NCBI GenBank assembly: GCA_963789175.1
Contig: CAWBJO010000007.1
Span: forward strand, 372,001 to 436,000
Direction of reading: 5' to 3'
Source: CAWBJO01 sp963789175
GTDB taxonomy: Bacteria; Pseudomonadota; Alphaproteobacteria; Rhizobiales; Aestuariivirgaceae
DNA length: 64,000 nucleotides
Made by a program: the position numbers and the translations under genes. Numbering within the stretch: position 1 is the first letter of the stretch; every line of letters starts with the position of its first letter. Positions 6,057 to 14,157 of the stretch are shown here, in pieces. A model generated the notes under the pieces. The model saw only the letters and a list, made by a program, of their open reading frames with translations. It did no database searches and was not told where the DNA came from.

Positions 6057-6767
6057 CTATCCTGTACCTCTCTTGGATTCTGAGCCGGCGACCACGCGGC
6101 GTTGAATTGTTGGCCAGCGATCGTTTATTTCTTGGCACGCGTGGAGAAGGGCGATTCTGCGCCTCTTGAACGTGCTCGAAGCTCTAAAAACTCGCTGCTC
6201 GAATACATCGGCTACGAGACATAGCGTGGGTTCGATCTCCAGAGGCGGAGTGCGGAATGCGTCTAGCTGCCAATGCAGGAGTGACCCAAGTAGCAGTGCA
6301 GCTTCCTGGCTCAGTGGTTTGGTCTTGGATGTATAAACCTTCAATGCACCGACCTTGTTCAATCCGTTTAAACGGTCAAGGATCAAGCATTGAGGAGAGA
6401 CAACTACGTGAACACCCTCAACAACCAGCTCGCTTTTCTTAGTAGGGGCACGAGCAAATGTGTGTCCCTCCAGCTCTTCGGCGCGAAAAAGAAACTCAGA
6501 CTTCTTGACACAGGCGATAGCATTTGAGATGCGAATCGCATCTTGCTCGTTTTGAGGCACAATCGCGAGGTATCGAGCCTGCAGTTCCTTGAGAGGCTCA
6601 AAGTTATTCTGTAGTAGGCTCTTCGCGATTGCCTTCTGTACATCGCCATAGCGAAACAGAAACTCGGGCGGATCGATACAAGACCGAATTATTTTCGTCC
6701 GCTCTGCACTTGAACGTGCAAGACAATATTCAACAAGCTTCGAGGCTGGGATTCGTGCTGAACTCAT
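6057..6767 (-). CDS. Hypothetical protein of the inserted element
   Basis: A 236-residue protein starting MSSARIPASKLVEYCLARSS. I do not recognise it. No signal peptide or membrane segment is visible. The N-terminal third is helical. The middle, ELVVEGVHVVVSPQCLIL then VGALKVYTSKTKPLS, followed by CLVADVFEQRVFRA and the end RALLHACQEINDRW-like helix, has the strand/acidic/Lys rhythm of PD-(D/E)xK nuclease folds, but the active-site residues are not certain. It is the only intact gene in the low-GC insertion and reads toward the ImmA-like remnant. A role in element maintenance or defence is a guess. Confidence 0.6.
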   Translation of the reverse strand: MSSARIPASKLVEYCLARSSAERTKIIRSCIDPPEFLFRYGDVQKAIAKSLLQNNFEPLKELQARYLAIVPQNEQDAIRISNAIACVKKSEFLFRAEELEGHTFARAPTKKSELVVEGVHVVVSPQCLILDRLNGLNKVGALKVYTSKTKPLSQEAALLLGSLLHWQLDAFRTPPLEIEPTLCLVADVFEQRVFRASSTFKRRRIALLHACQEINDRWPTIQRRVVAGSESKRGTG

Positions 6768-6859
6768 CGTAGTCCAAGTTCCTTTTCTGATGTCTTGCTG
6801 CTAGTGCAGATCTGAAATCCATGATCGCTTGTTGGTTTTAGAGTAGTTTGAAGATGTTG

Positions 6860-6883
6860 TCAGCTACAACCGCTCGTGGAACC
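6860..6883. repeat. Direct repeat, right copy (end of nrdJ)
   Basis: The 24 bases match 4838-4861 exactly and code for the last seven residues and stop of the ribonucleotide reductase on the minus strand. The gene's reading frame is intact through it, so the repeat restores the gene end after insertion. Confidence 0.75.
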
Positions 6884-9800
6884 GCAAGTATCGCATTTGA
6901 GGCAGGTGCCGTTCCGGACCATCGTGAAGTTGCCGCATTCGCTGCAGCTTTCGCCGACATAGCCCTTCAACCGGGCCACCGCCAGCCGGTCGTCGTAGGC
7001 ATAGGTGACCGCAGTGGAGGTCGCCGCAACGGCGCTTTGCCCATAGGCCACGGCCACCGCGGCCTCGGCGATCGCCGTTTCGCCGCGGGTTTCGAGCACC
7101 GCGGCCGAGCCGCCGACCATCGCCCCGCCCGGTATGACGACGACATTCGACAGGTTGCGCTGCCGGACGTAGCCCGTGGACATGATGCGGGCCGCCGGCA
7201 CCGGGGCCGGAGCCTGTTCCGGCTCCGCCCCGGCACCCACGCCCTTGCCCACCGCATCAAAGCCAAACTCGGCAGGCTCGACATGTGCCAGGTCGTGCCG
7301 TCCGAGGTAGGACACGGCGAGCTCACGGAAAACGTAGTCGATGATCGAGGTTGCGTTCTTGATGGTCTCGTTGCCCTCCACCATTCCGGCGGGCTCGAAC
7401 TTGGTGAAGGTGAAGGCGTCGACATACTCCTCGAGCGGGACGCCGTACTGGAGCCCCATCGAGACGGCGATGGCGAAGTTGTTCATCATGGCGCGCAGGG
7501 CCGCGCCCTCCTTGTGCATGTCGATGAAGATCTCGCCGAGCCGGCCGTCGTCGTATTCGCCGGTGCGGAGATAGACCTTGTGGCCGCCGACGATTGCCTT
7601 CTGGGTATAGCCCTTGCGGCGCTGAGGCAGACGGGCGCGGGCGGCCCGCTCGACCTCGACGACCCGCTCGACGATCCGTTCGACGATGCGCTCGCTGACG
7701 GTCTCGGCGCGCGACGCCGCCGGCCTCGCCAGTAGGGCCTCGACGGCATCGGCCTCGTCCTCGCCCTCATCGGCGATGAGCTGGGCGGAAAGGGGCTGCG
7801 ACAGCTTGGAACCATCGCGGTAGAGCGCGTTGGCCTTCAGCCCGAGCTTCCAGGAGAGCCGGTACGCGGAAAGGCATTCGTCGACTCCGGAGTCGTTCGG
7901 CATGTTGATGGTCTTGGAGATCGCACCGGAGATGAAAGGCTGGCTCGCCGCCATCATCCGGATGTGGCTATCGACCGAGAGGAAGCGCTTGCCGAGGCGT
8001 CCGCAGGGATTGGCACAGTCGAACACCGGCAGATGGTCGGGCTTCAGGTGCGGGGCGCCTTCGAGCGTCATGGCGCCGCACACATAGACGTTCGCCGCGT
8101 CGACCTCGGCCCTGGTGAAGCCGAGATGGGCGAGCATGTCGAAGGCAAAGTCGCCGAGCTGCTCGTCGCCGAGCCCGAGCGCGGCGCGACAGAACGCGTC
8201 GCCGAGCGCATAGCGGTTGAAGACGAACTTGATGTCGAAGGCCGAGGCCAGTCCGGCTTCGATCTTCTCGATCTCGACGGGGCCGAAGCCTTTCGCTTTC
8301 AACGCAGCGTGCGAGATGGCGGGGGAGGCGTGCAGCGTTCCGTGGCCTACCGCATAGGCGATGATCTCCTCGATCTCGGCCGGCCGATAGCCGAGGCTGC
8401 GCAGGGCCTCGGGCACCGCCTGGTTGATGATCTTGAAGTAGCCGCCGCCGGCGAGCTTCTTGAACTTCACGAGAGCGAAATCGGGCTCGATGCCGGTCGT
8501 GTCGCAATCCATGACGAGGCCGATGGTGCCGGTGGGGGCGATCACCGTCGCCTGGGCATTGCGGTAGCCATGGGCCATGCCGAGGGCGAGGGCCAGCTTC
8601 CAAGCCGCCGCGGCCTGGGAGACGAGGTCCGGATCCGGGCAGTTGGCGATGTCGAGCGGCACGGGTGCCACCGACAGCTTCTCGTAGCCGTCGACTTCGC
8701 CGCGGGCGGCGCGGGCGTGGTTGCGGATGACGCGCAGCATCGGCTCGCGATTGTCCTCGAAGCCGGGGAAGGGGCCGAGCGCCTTCGCCATCTCGGCCGA
8801 CGTCGCATATGCGATCCCGGTCATGATGGCGGAAATCGCGCCGCAAATGGCGCGTCCTTCCGGCGAATCGTAGGGAATGCCGCCGGTCATCAGCAGGCCG
8901 CCGATATTCGCAAAGCCGAGACCGAGGGTCCGGAACTCATAGGAGAGGCGGGCGATCTCCTTCGACGGGAACTGCGCCATCATGACGGAGATCTCGAGCA
9001 CCACCGTCCACAGGCGGACGGCGTGGGCGAAAGACTCGCCGTCGAATCGGCCGGTCGCCGCATCGCGGAACTGCAGCAGGTTCAAGGAGGCGAGATTGCA
9101 GGCCGTGTCGTCGAGGAACATGTACTCGGAGCAGGGGTTGGATGCCCGGATGGTTCCGGAAGCCGGGCAGGTGTGCCAATCGTTGATGGTGGTGTGGAAC
9201 TGGATGCCGGGATCGGCGGAGGCCCAGGCCGCATAGCCGATCTTCTCCCAGAGCTCGCGGGCCTGCACCGTCTTCGCCACGCCCTTGCGGGTGCGCCATG
9301 TCAGGTCCCAGGCCTGGTCCTGCTCGACGGCCTTGAGGAACGCGTCGGTGACGCGCACGGAGTTGTTCGAGTTCTGGCCGGAGACCGTCCGGTAGGCCTC
9401 GCCGTCCCAGTCGGTGTCGTAGGTGGCGAAGCGGATGTCGGTGTACCCCTGGCGGGCGAACTGGATGACGCGCTTGATGAAGTTGTCGGGAACCTGGGAG
9501 CGGCGCGCCTCCTTCACGGCACGCTTCAGGGCGGGATTCCGCTCGATCTCGTAGCAGTCGGCACCGGGACCCTCGCAGTTCACGCAGGCCTTCATGATCT
9601 GGGCGAGATGGCGGCGGATGACCTTGGAGCCGGTGACGAGGGCGGCGACCTTCTCCTCTTCCCTCACCTTCCAGTCCACGTATTCCTCGATGTCGGGATG
9701 ATCGACGTCGACCACCACCATCTTGGCGGCGCGGCGCGTCGTGCCGCCCGACTTGATGGCGCCCGCGGCGCGGTCGCCGATCTTGAGGAAGCTCATGAGG

Positions 9801-10558
9801 CCGGAGGACTTGCCGCCGCCCGACAGCGGCTCCTTCTCGCCGCGCAGGAAGGAGAAGTTGGTGCCCGTGCCGGAGCCGTATTTGAACAGGCGCGCCTCGC
9901 GCACCCACAAATCCATGATGCCGCCGTCATTGACCAGGTCGTCGGTGATCGACTGGATGAAGCAGGCATGGGGCTGCGGATGCTCGTACGCGGTGCGCGA
10001 CTTCACGAGCCGGCCGGTCTCGTGGTCGACGTAGTAGTGACCCTGGCCGGGGCCGTCGATGCCGTAGGCCCAGTGCAGGCCGGTGTTGAACCACTGCGGC
10101 GAATTCGGAGCGCATTTCTGGGTGGCGAGCATATAGGAGAGCTCGTCGTAGAGGGCGTGCGCGTCGTCCTCGCTGTCGAAATAGCCGCCCTTCCAGCCCC
10201 AGTAGGTCCAGGTGCCGGCCAGCCGGTTGAAGACCTGCTTGGCGGACGTTTCGCCGCCGCGCCTCTGCTTCTCCGGAAGCTCGGCGCATCTCTCGTCGTC
10301 GGCCACCGAGCGCCACAGCCAGGACGGCACGCTGTTCTCTTCGGTCCGCTTCAGGAACGCCGGCACGCCGGCGCGGCGGAAGTATTTCTGAGCGAGGATG
10401 TCGCATGCGACCTGGCTCCACGCCGCGGGAACCTCTATATCGGAGGCGCGGAAAACGACCGACCCGTCGGGATTCTTGATCTCGCTCGCGGTCAGGCGAA
10501 ACTCGACGTCGGCGTAGGGGGATTGTCCAGCCTTGGTATAGCGGCGCTCGATGCGCAT
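6860..10558 (-). CDS. nrdJ: Vitamin B12-dependent (class II) ribonucleoside-diphosphate reductase
   Basis: A 1232-residue enzyme that makes deoxyribonucleotides with adenosylcobalamin and needs no oxygen or tyrosyl radical. Seen: the start MRIERRYTKAGQSPY, the substrate loop SGQNSNNSVRV, the active-site segment ASNPCSEYMFLDDTACNLAS, the radical-bearing PTGTIGLVMDCDTTGIEP region, and a Cys-rich tail (CSECGNF, CLKCDTCGS) that would relay electrons from thioredoxin. The length is normal for the large alphaproteobacterial form. It is the only ribonucleotide reductase in the window. The last codons form the repeat used by the 2-kb insertion. The leader is about 210 nt and no B12 riboswitch motif is seen. 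Confidence 0.97.
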   Translation of the reverse strand: MRIERRYTKAGQSPYADVEFRLTASEIKNPDGSVVFRASDIEVPAAWSQVACDILAQKYFRRAGVPAFLKRTEENSVPSWLWRSVADDERCAELPEKQRRGGETSAKQVFNRLAGTWTYWGWKGGYFDSEDDAHALYDELSYMLATQKCAPNSPQWFNTGLHWAYGIDGPGQGHYYVDHETGRLVKSRTAYEHPQPHACFIQSITDDLVNDGGIMDLWVREARLFKYGSGTGTNFSFLRGEKEPLSGGGKSSGLMSFLKIGDRAAGAIKSGGTTRRAAKMVVVDVDHPDIEEYVDWKVREEEKVAALVTGSKVIRRHLAQIMKACVNCEGPGADCYEIERNPALKRAVKEARRSQVPDNFIKRVIQFARQGYTDIRFATYDTDWDGEAYRTVSGQNSNNSVRVTDAFLKAVEQDQAWDLTWRTRKGVAKTVQARELWEKIGYAAWASADPGIQFHTTINDWHTCPASGTIRASNPCSEYMFLDDTACNLASLNLLQFRDAATGRFDGESFAHAVRLWTVVLEISVMMAQFPSKEIARLSYEFRTLGLGFANIGGLLMTGGIPYDSPEGRAICGAISAIMTGIAYATSAEMAKALGPFPGFEDNREPMLRVIRNHARAARGEVDGYEKLSVAPVPLDIANCPDPDLVSQAAAAWKLALALGMAHGYRNAQATVIAPTGTIGLVMDCDTTGIEPDFALVKFKKLAGGGYFKIINQAVPEALRSLGYRPAEIEEIIAYAVGHGTLHASPAISHAALKAKGFGPVEIEKIEAGLASAFDIKFVFNRYALGDAFCRAALGLGDEQLGDFAFDMLAHLGFTRAEVDAANVYVCGAMTLEGAPHLKPDHLPVFDCANPCGRLGKRFLSVDSHIRMMAASQPFISGAISKTINMPNDSGVDECLSAYRLSWKLGLKANALYRDGSKLSQPLSAQLIADEGEDEADAVEALLARPAASRAETVSERIVERIVERVVEVERAARARLPQRRKGYTQKAIVGGHKVYLRTGEYDDGRLGEIFIDMHKEGAALRAMMNNFAIAVSMGLQYGVPLEEYVDAFTFTKFEPAGMVEGNETIKNATSIIDYVFRELAVSYLGRHDLAHVEPAEFGFDAVGKGVGAGAEPEQAPAPVPAARIMSTGYVRQRNLSNVVVIPGGAMVGGSAAVLETRGETAIAEAAVAVAYGQSAVAATSTAVTYAYDDRLAVARLKGYVGESCSECGNFTMVRNGTCLKCDTCGSTSGCS

Positions 10559-10767
10559 CTTTTTGTTCCCTTCTTCAGTCAGTTCGTTTCATCCGCCGGC
10601 TCGAAGGAGCCGGCACAAGCTTCTGCCGCAGGCGAACCGCCCGCCTGAACTTTGAGACGCCTCACCTGTCCGCGGGAGCAGACGCGCCCGCGCTTCGGAT
10701 GACGATTGTGTTGAAACCGATCCCGTAGTCCCCGAGGTGACCACCCACCTCGTTGCCCGTACCTTCG
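10559..10767 (-). promoter_or_regulatory. Long 5' leader of nrdJ
   Basis: About 210 nt lie between the predicted transcription start and the nrdJ ATG. Hairpins seen on the minus strand include GAGGTG/CACCTC near 10723-10740 and a strong GCCGGCTC/GGAGCCGGC stem near 10592-10612, close to the start codon. The B12 box and the conserved core of cobalamin riboswitches are absent. A leader this long could still be regulatory. Confidence 0.4.
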
Positions 10768-10773
10768 AGAGAA

Positions 10774-10803
10774 AGACTACGCTTCTGATGGTCGGCGCGT
10801 CAA
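10774..10803 (-). promoter_or_regulatory. Promoter of nrdJ
   Basis: On the minus strand TTGACG (10803-10798) and TAGTCT (10779-10774) are 18 nt apart. This fits a housekeeping promoter with start near 10767. Confidence 0.5.
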
Positions 10804-10811
10804 TAACTAGT

Positions 10812-10844
10812 GTGTTAATGAAACATTAACACCATATGTAGTGG
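10812..10844. promoter_or_regulatory. Inverted repeat and NrdR-box-like site upstream of nrdJ
   Basis: Perfect 9-bp arms GTGTTAATG (10812-10820) and CATTAACAC (10824-10832) are separated by AAA. Overlapping them is ACACCATATGTAGTGG (10829-10844), which matches the NrdR box pattern ACACwATATATwGTGT at 13 of 16 positions by eye. Both lie just upstream of the -35 box. NrdR represses reductase genes in many bacteria, so this is a plausible operator. Confidence 0.5.
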
Positions 10845-10849
10845 ATAAC

Positions 10850-11377
10850 TTGCGCTGGGCGCTGGACAGCCCGACTCCGCACGATTCGCCGCGGACCGGC
10901 AACGGAATCCGGCCTTCCACCCCCATTCCGCTGTGGAGAAGGGCGGGGCTGCCGGCACCGGTTTCCTCCGGTTTTCCACACACAGGCCTGTGGGAATCCG
11001 AAGCGGACAACGCCGATGTCGATTCCGGCAGCACCGCCGGCGATGGCCGCTACCTGAAAGTGCAGAATCGCATGCGTGGCACCATCAAAGCGACAGGGCC
11101 CCGTGGAGGGGCCCTGCGGTTGGTCGGCGACCAAGATCCAACGTCTCAGGATGTTGATTCGGAATCGCAATTGGCCGTGCCAATCATTCCTTTCCCGGTC
11201 CAATCCAGCCTCAGGTAGTGCGATCGGGTGTTCGGGCGATCGAGTAGATGAGGCCGGATATTCCAACCAACGCCCGGTAATGCCCGACCTGCAATTCGGT
11301 TCCAAGCGGCGGGACCTTTTTACGCTTTCCGCATCCGGCAGGCTCACCGCCGCCCGCACTCCTATATAGTGTGCAGG
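10850..11377. other. Intergenic, no gene seen
   Basis: Between the nrdJ control region and the small secreted protein. Frames up to 246 codons cross it but have unlikely composition. It contains a strong hairpin CAGGGCCCC/GGGGCCCTG (about 11096-11118), the sequence TTTTCCACACACAGG near 10974 that loosely resembles a DnaA box, and TATATAGT at 11363-11370, a likely -10 box for the next gene. Confidence 0.45.
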
Positions 11378-11641
11378 ATGACCCGTCTGATCGCATCGGG
11401 ATTGTTCGCATTGCTGCTGGCCGCCGGCCCCGCCCATGCCATCAACTGGGAAGGCCATGACGACTGGCTCGCAGACGTGCCTCCGGCCCAGGAGCTTGAA
11501 AAGCATTTCGAGGGCAGCGCCGCGCCACTGCGCGTTCCCAGGGCCGAGCTCCCGTGCGTGAAGCACGAGGAGGTGGGACGCGTGGCCGCCAATCCCTACG
11601 ACCAGGTGCCGATGGTCTGCCCCGAGCCCTCCGATCCATGA
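11378..11641 (+). CDS. Small secreted protein before the cation efflux gene
   Basis: An 87-residue protein with a signal peptide (MTRLIASGLFALLLAAGPAHA, cut before INWEG). The mature part is about 66 residues and holds two Cys (LPCVKHEE and MVCPEP) that could form a disulfide. The ATG at 11378 is used; a GTG at 11369 is possible. Its stop codon overlaps the ATG of the next gene (ATGA), so the two are translationally coupled. The neighbour suggests a periplasmic role in metal handling, but no motif proves it. Confidence 0.7.
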   Translation: MTRLIASGLFALLLAAGPAHAINWEGHDDWLADVPPAQELEKHFEGSAAPLRVPRAELPCVKHEEVGRVAANPYDQVPMVCPEPSDP

Positions 11642-12546
11642 ACAGCGGCCATCACCATCATGGCCGTGCCCATTCTCACCATGGGCATGGTGCGAACGAA
11701 CGCCGGCTCGGTATCGCGGCGCTCCTGACCGGCGCGCTCATGCTGGCGGAAGCGATCGGCGGACTCGTCGCCGGCTCGCTCGCGCTGCTCGCCGATGCCG
11801 GCCACATGCTCGCCGACGGCGCCAGCCTGGCGCTGGCGTGGCTCGCCTTCCGGCTGGCGCGCCGGCCTGCCGACTGGAGGCGGACCTACGGTTTCGACCG
11901 ATTTTCGGTCCTCGTCGCCTTCGTCAACGGGCTGACCCTGGTCGTCGTCGCCGGATTCATCATCATCGAAGCCGTCGACCGCGTTCGCCATCCCTCGCCG
12001 GTCGAGGGCGGGCTCATGCTGTGGGTGGCCGTCGCCGGACTTGCCGTCAACATTTTCGCCCTGTGGCTTCTGAAGCGGGGCGACACGCAGGCGAACCTCA
12101 ACATGCGGGCCGCCACCCTTCATGTCGCCGGAGACCTTCTCGGCTCGGTCGCCACCATCGGCGCCGCTATCATCATATTGGCGACCGGGGCGACGGTGGC
12201 CGACCCGATCCTGTCCGTCCTCGTCGCGGTTATCATTCTCAAGGCGGCGTTCGAGGTGGTGCGCGAGAGCGGCCACATCCTTCTCGAGAGCACGCCGGCG
12301 GGTCTCGACGTACGGATGCTCAAGGACGATCTCGAAGGCACAATCGACGAGGTCGTCGACGTCCATCACGTCCATGCCTGGAGCATCACGGAGGAGCGGC
12401 CGATGGTCACCCTGCATGCGCGGGTAAGCGGCAACGCCGCCCCGGATGCGGTCGCTTCGAAGATCAAGGAGCGGCTGAAGCTGCGGTTCGGCATCGGCCA
12501 TGCCACCGTCGAGGTGGAACACGACGCCTGCAAGGACGCGGGCTAG
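11638..12546 (+). CDS. Cation diffusion facilitator family metal efflux protein
   Basis: A 302-residue inner-membrane antiporter that would export divalent metals such as Zn, Co, Cd or Ni in exchange for protons. The N-terminus is His-rich (NSGHHHHGRAHSHHGHG). Six membrane segments follow from LGIAALLTGALMLAEAI onward. The metal site is seen twice as HxxxD: GHMLADG in the second and HVAGDLL in the fifth segment. The cytoplasmic domain ends VHHVHAWSITEERPMVTLHA, typical of the CzcD/ZitB/DmeF group. The start follows the ATGA overlap with the preceding gene. The metal cannot be assigned. Confidence 0.93.
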   Translation: MNSGHHHHGRAHSHHGHGANERRLGIAALLTGALMLAEAIGGLVAGSLALLADAGHMLADGASLALAWLAFRLARRPADWRRTYGFDRFSVLVAFVNGLTLVVVAGFIIIEAVDRVRHPSPVEGGLMLWVAVAGLAVNIFALWLLKRGDTQANLNMRAATLHVAGDLLGSVATIGAAIIILATGATVADPILSVLVAVIILKAAFEVVRESGHILLESTPAGLDVRMLKDDLEGTIDEVVDVHHVHAWSITEERPMVTLHARVSGNAAPDAVASKIKERLKLRFGIGHATVEVEHDACKDAG

Positions 12547-12905
12547 TCGATCCCGAGTCGCCGCGCCGGAAGATCGGCACGGGACGAATGCCGGCCGCGG
12601 CAAAGATGGGAGCGGCACGCGCAGCTGGGAAGAGATGGTGCTGGGGCGGTGGGGGTGATTTAGATGTGGTCCCCGGCGCGTGGCAAGGGCGCAGTGGCGC
12701 GGCACCCGGCAGCTTCATGGTGCGACGCAGGCGGCGTAGTGCAGACGCTTTCGCCGCAGCAGTGAAGTGGCAGGCACCGTCGCCGCTGAGAGAACTCACC
12801 CGCGTCGGCTTTAGTTCCCGCGGCGGCGGAGGTGGAATATAGCCGCGCTTCCGGTCGTAACACTAGGCAGACGGGGCTGGGGACCAACACTCGAAGGAGA
12901 TCAAC
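12547..12905. other. Intergenic, no gene seen
   Basis: GC-rich sequence between the efflux gene and the secreted-repeat protein. Frames that cross it have no ribosome site. AAGGAG at 12894-12899 belongs to the next gene. No clear terminator or promoter could be picked out. Confidence 0.5.
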
Positions 12906-13253
12906 ATGCCGATATCCAAGGCCCTCGCGGCCGCCGCAATCCTGACGCTCATGGCTTCGCCGTCGCTGGCACAGGATGCTGCCCTGACGGGCGACAACCA
13001 GATGACGCTCTATACATTCGACAAGGACAGCGGCACGGAGTCCGCGTGCTACGACGACTGCGCGGTGAACTGGCCGCCCTACCTGGTCAAGGACGGCGAG
13101 GCGAAGGGCGACGAGTGGAGCAAGACCCAGCGCAAGGACGGCTCCATGCAGTGGGCCTATGAGGGCCATCCCGTCTACTACTACATCGAAGACAAGGCGG
13201 CCGGCGACATGAAGGGCGAAGGCAAGGGCGGGGTCTGGCACGTCGCCAAGTAA
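12906..13253 (+). CDS. Secreted-repeat (COG4315-type) protein
   Basis: A 115-residue exported protein with a signal peptide (MPISKALAAAAILTLMASPSLAQ). The mature part has the two paired repeats of this family: MTLYTFDKDSGTESACYDDC-AVNWPP and the later MQWAYEGHPVYYYIEDKAAGD, ending GVWHVAK. Two Cys in SACYDDC may form a disulfide or bind metal. The family is common in proteobacteria but its function is unknown. AAGGAG lies 6 nt before the ATG. It is transcribed alone and faces the VOC protein gene. Confidence 0.85.
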   Translation: MPISKALAAAAILTLMASPSLAQDAALTGDNQMTLYTFDKDSGTESACYDDCAVNWPPYLVKDGEAKGDEWSKTQRKDGSMQWAYEGHPVYYYIEDKAAGDMKGEGKGGVWHVAK

Positions 13254-13271
13254 CGTTCGCCGCGTCGGATC

Positions 13272-13691
13272 CTAGGTTCCCCAGGTGACGTAGCCTTCCG
13301 GACTGATTGGCCAGGCCGGATTCCAAGCGATTTCCCAGGCATGGCCGTCCGGGTCCGCGACATAGCCGCGAAAGCCGCCATGCTGCGGCGCGTCGCCCAG
13401 GCGGAGCATCTTGCCGCCGTGGGCGGCCAGCCGGTCGAGGAGGGGCTGGACATCGTCCCTCGAGGCGACGTTGTGCGCGAGAGCAATGGCGGACGCGCCG
13501 GTCTCGGGGGAGCGCTGCATGTCGTCGGCCAGCGCTGCCTTCAGCCAAAGTCCCAGCATGAGGCCGTTCATCTGGAAGAAATTGATCTCCCCGGTCTCGA
13601 AGACCGGACGCCATCCGAAACCATCGACATAGAAGCGCCGGGAGCGGCCAAGATCGGCAATGCCGAGCGTGACGACCGAGATCTGCTGCAT
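13272..13691 (-). CDS. VOC (glyoxalase/bleomycin-resistance fold) protein
   Basis: A 139-residue protein with one pair of beta-alpha-beta-beta-beta units. The first starts ISVVTLGIADLGRSRRFYVD and the second includes GYVADPDGHAWEIAWNP, in which Glu is the usual metal ligand. The first His ligand is missing from the N-terminal strand, so metal binding may be incomplete. GGAGGGAA lies before the ATG. The fold is clear; the reaction is not. Confidence 0.85.
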   Translation of the reverse strand: MQQISVVTLGIADLGRSRRFYVDGFGWRPVFETGEINFFQMNGLMLGLWLKAALADDMQRSPETGASAIALAHNVASRDDVQPLLDRLAAHGGKMLRLGDAPQHGGFRGYVADPDGHAWEIAWNPAWPISPEGYVTWGT

Positions 13692-13804
13692 GATTCCAGT
13701 TCCCTCCTTCGGTCCCTCGCGGGAAGTGTCGTTCCGAAAGCCGATTGCCGCAACGAAAAACGCAGCTATGGTGAGAGGCTCGATCAGCTAAGGATCATCA
13801 GGCG

Positions 13805-14140
13805 ATGGCGGAGAAGGCCGAGACCGGCAAGCGCGACCCGATCGAGCTCAGACGCGGGCTCAGGACGTGGAAGGCCGAGGTGCGGAAGGCGGAGGCCGAC
13901 CTGCACCAGTCCATCAAGAAGCGGCACACGAACGACTATTTCGACAACATCCGCCGCAAGGTCGACAAGCTCGAGGAGATCGACCGCCGCCTGCGCGAAC
14001 CGTCCACCTCGCGCAGCGAGATCGACGTTCCGCTGCTCGACCGGCTGCTCGTCATTTGGGGACAGTTCGGCGAGCCGCTGGCGATCGCCATCTTCGTCAT
14101 CATGTTCGCAATCGGCGTGGTGGTCGGCGTCGCGTTCTAG
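13805..14140 (+). CDS. Small membrane-anchored coiled-coil protein
   Basis: A 111-residue protein. Residues 1-70 are charged and heptad-like (ELRRGLRTWKAEVRKAEADL and NIRRKVDKLEEIDRRLRE), suggesting a coiled coil. Residues ~85-111 are one membrane segment (LAIAIFVIMFAIGVVVGVAF) that ends the chain, so it is probably tail-anchored with the coil in the cytoplasm. AAGGA precedes the ATG. I do not recognise a family. Confidence 0.65.
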   Translation: MAEKAETGKRDPIELRRGLRTWKAEVRKAEADLHQSIKKRHTNDYFDNIRRKVDKLEEIDRRLREPSTSRSEIDVPLLDRLLVIWGQFGEPLAIAIFVIMFAIGVVVGVAF

Positions 14141-14157
14141 GATCGGGCTGCCTGCGC

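Larger units (their letters stand above)
4838..6859. mobile_element. Decayed 2.0-kb integrated element at the 3' end of nrdJ
   Basis: The segment between the two 24-bp repeats has visibly lower GC than all its neighbours (for example the runs near 5090-5130). It holds accessory genes only: a broken ImmA/IrrE-type peptidase, a broken 48-residue protein and an unrecognised 236-residue protein. No integrase or transposase is left, so either it is a remnant or it moves with help from elsewhere. The repeat and composition are seen directly; integration is inferred from them. Confidence 0.6.

Noticed and set aside
7964..10648. An 894-codon frame opposite nrdJ
   Set aside because: It mirrors the reductase on the other strand; long antisense frames are common in GC-rich genes, and its residues are rich in Gly/Ala/Arg/Asp without any domain.
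10559..10850. A cobalamin riboswitch before nrdJ
   Set aside because: The B12 box and the conserved core segments could not be found on the minus strand.
10826..11566. A 246-codon frame on the minus strand upstream of nrdJ
   Set aside because: It crosses the nrdJ operator region and the small secreted gene, has no ribosome site and no recognisable domain.
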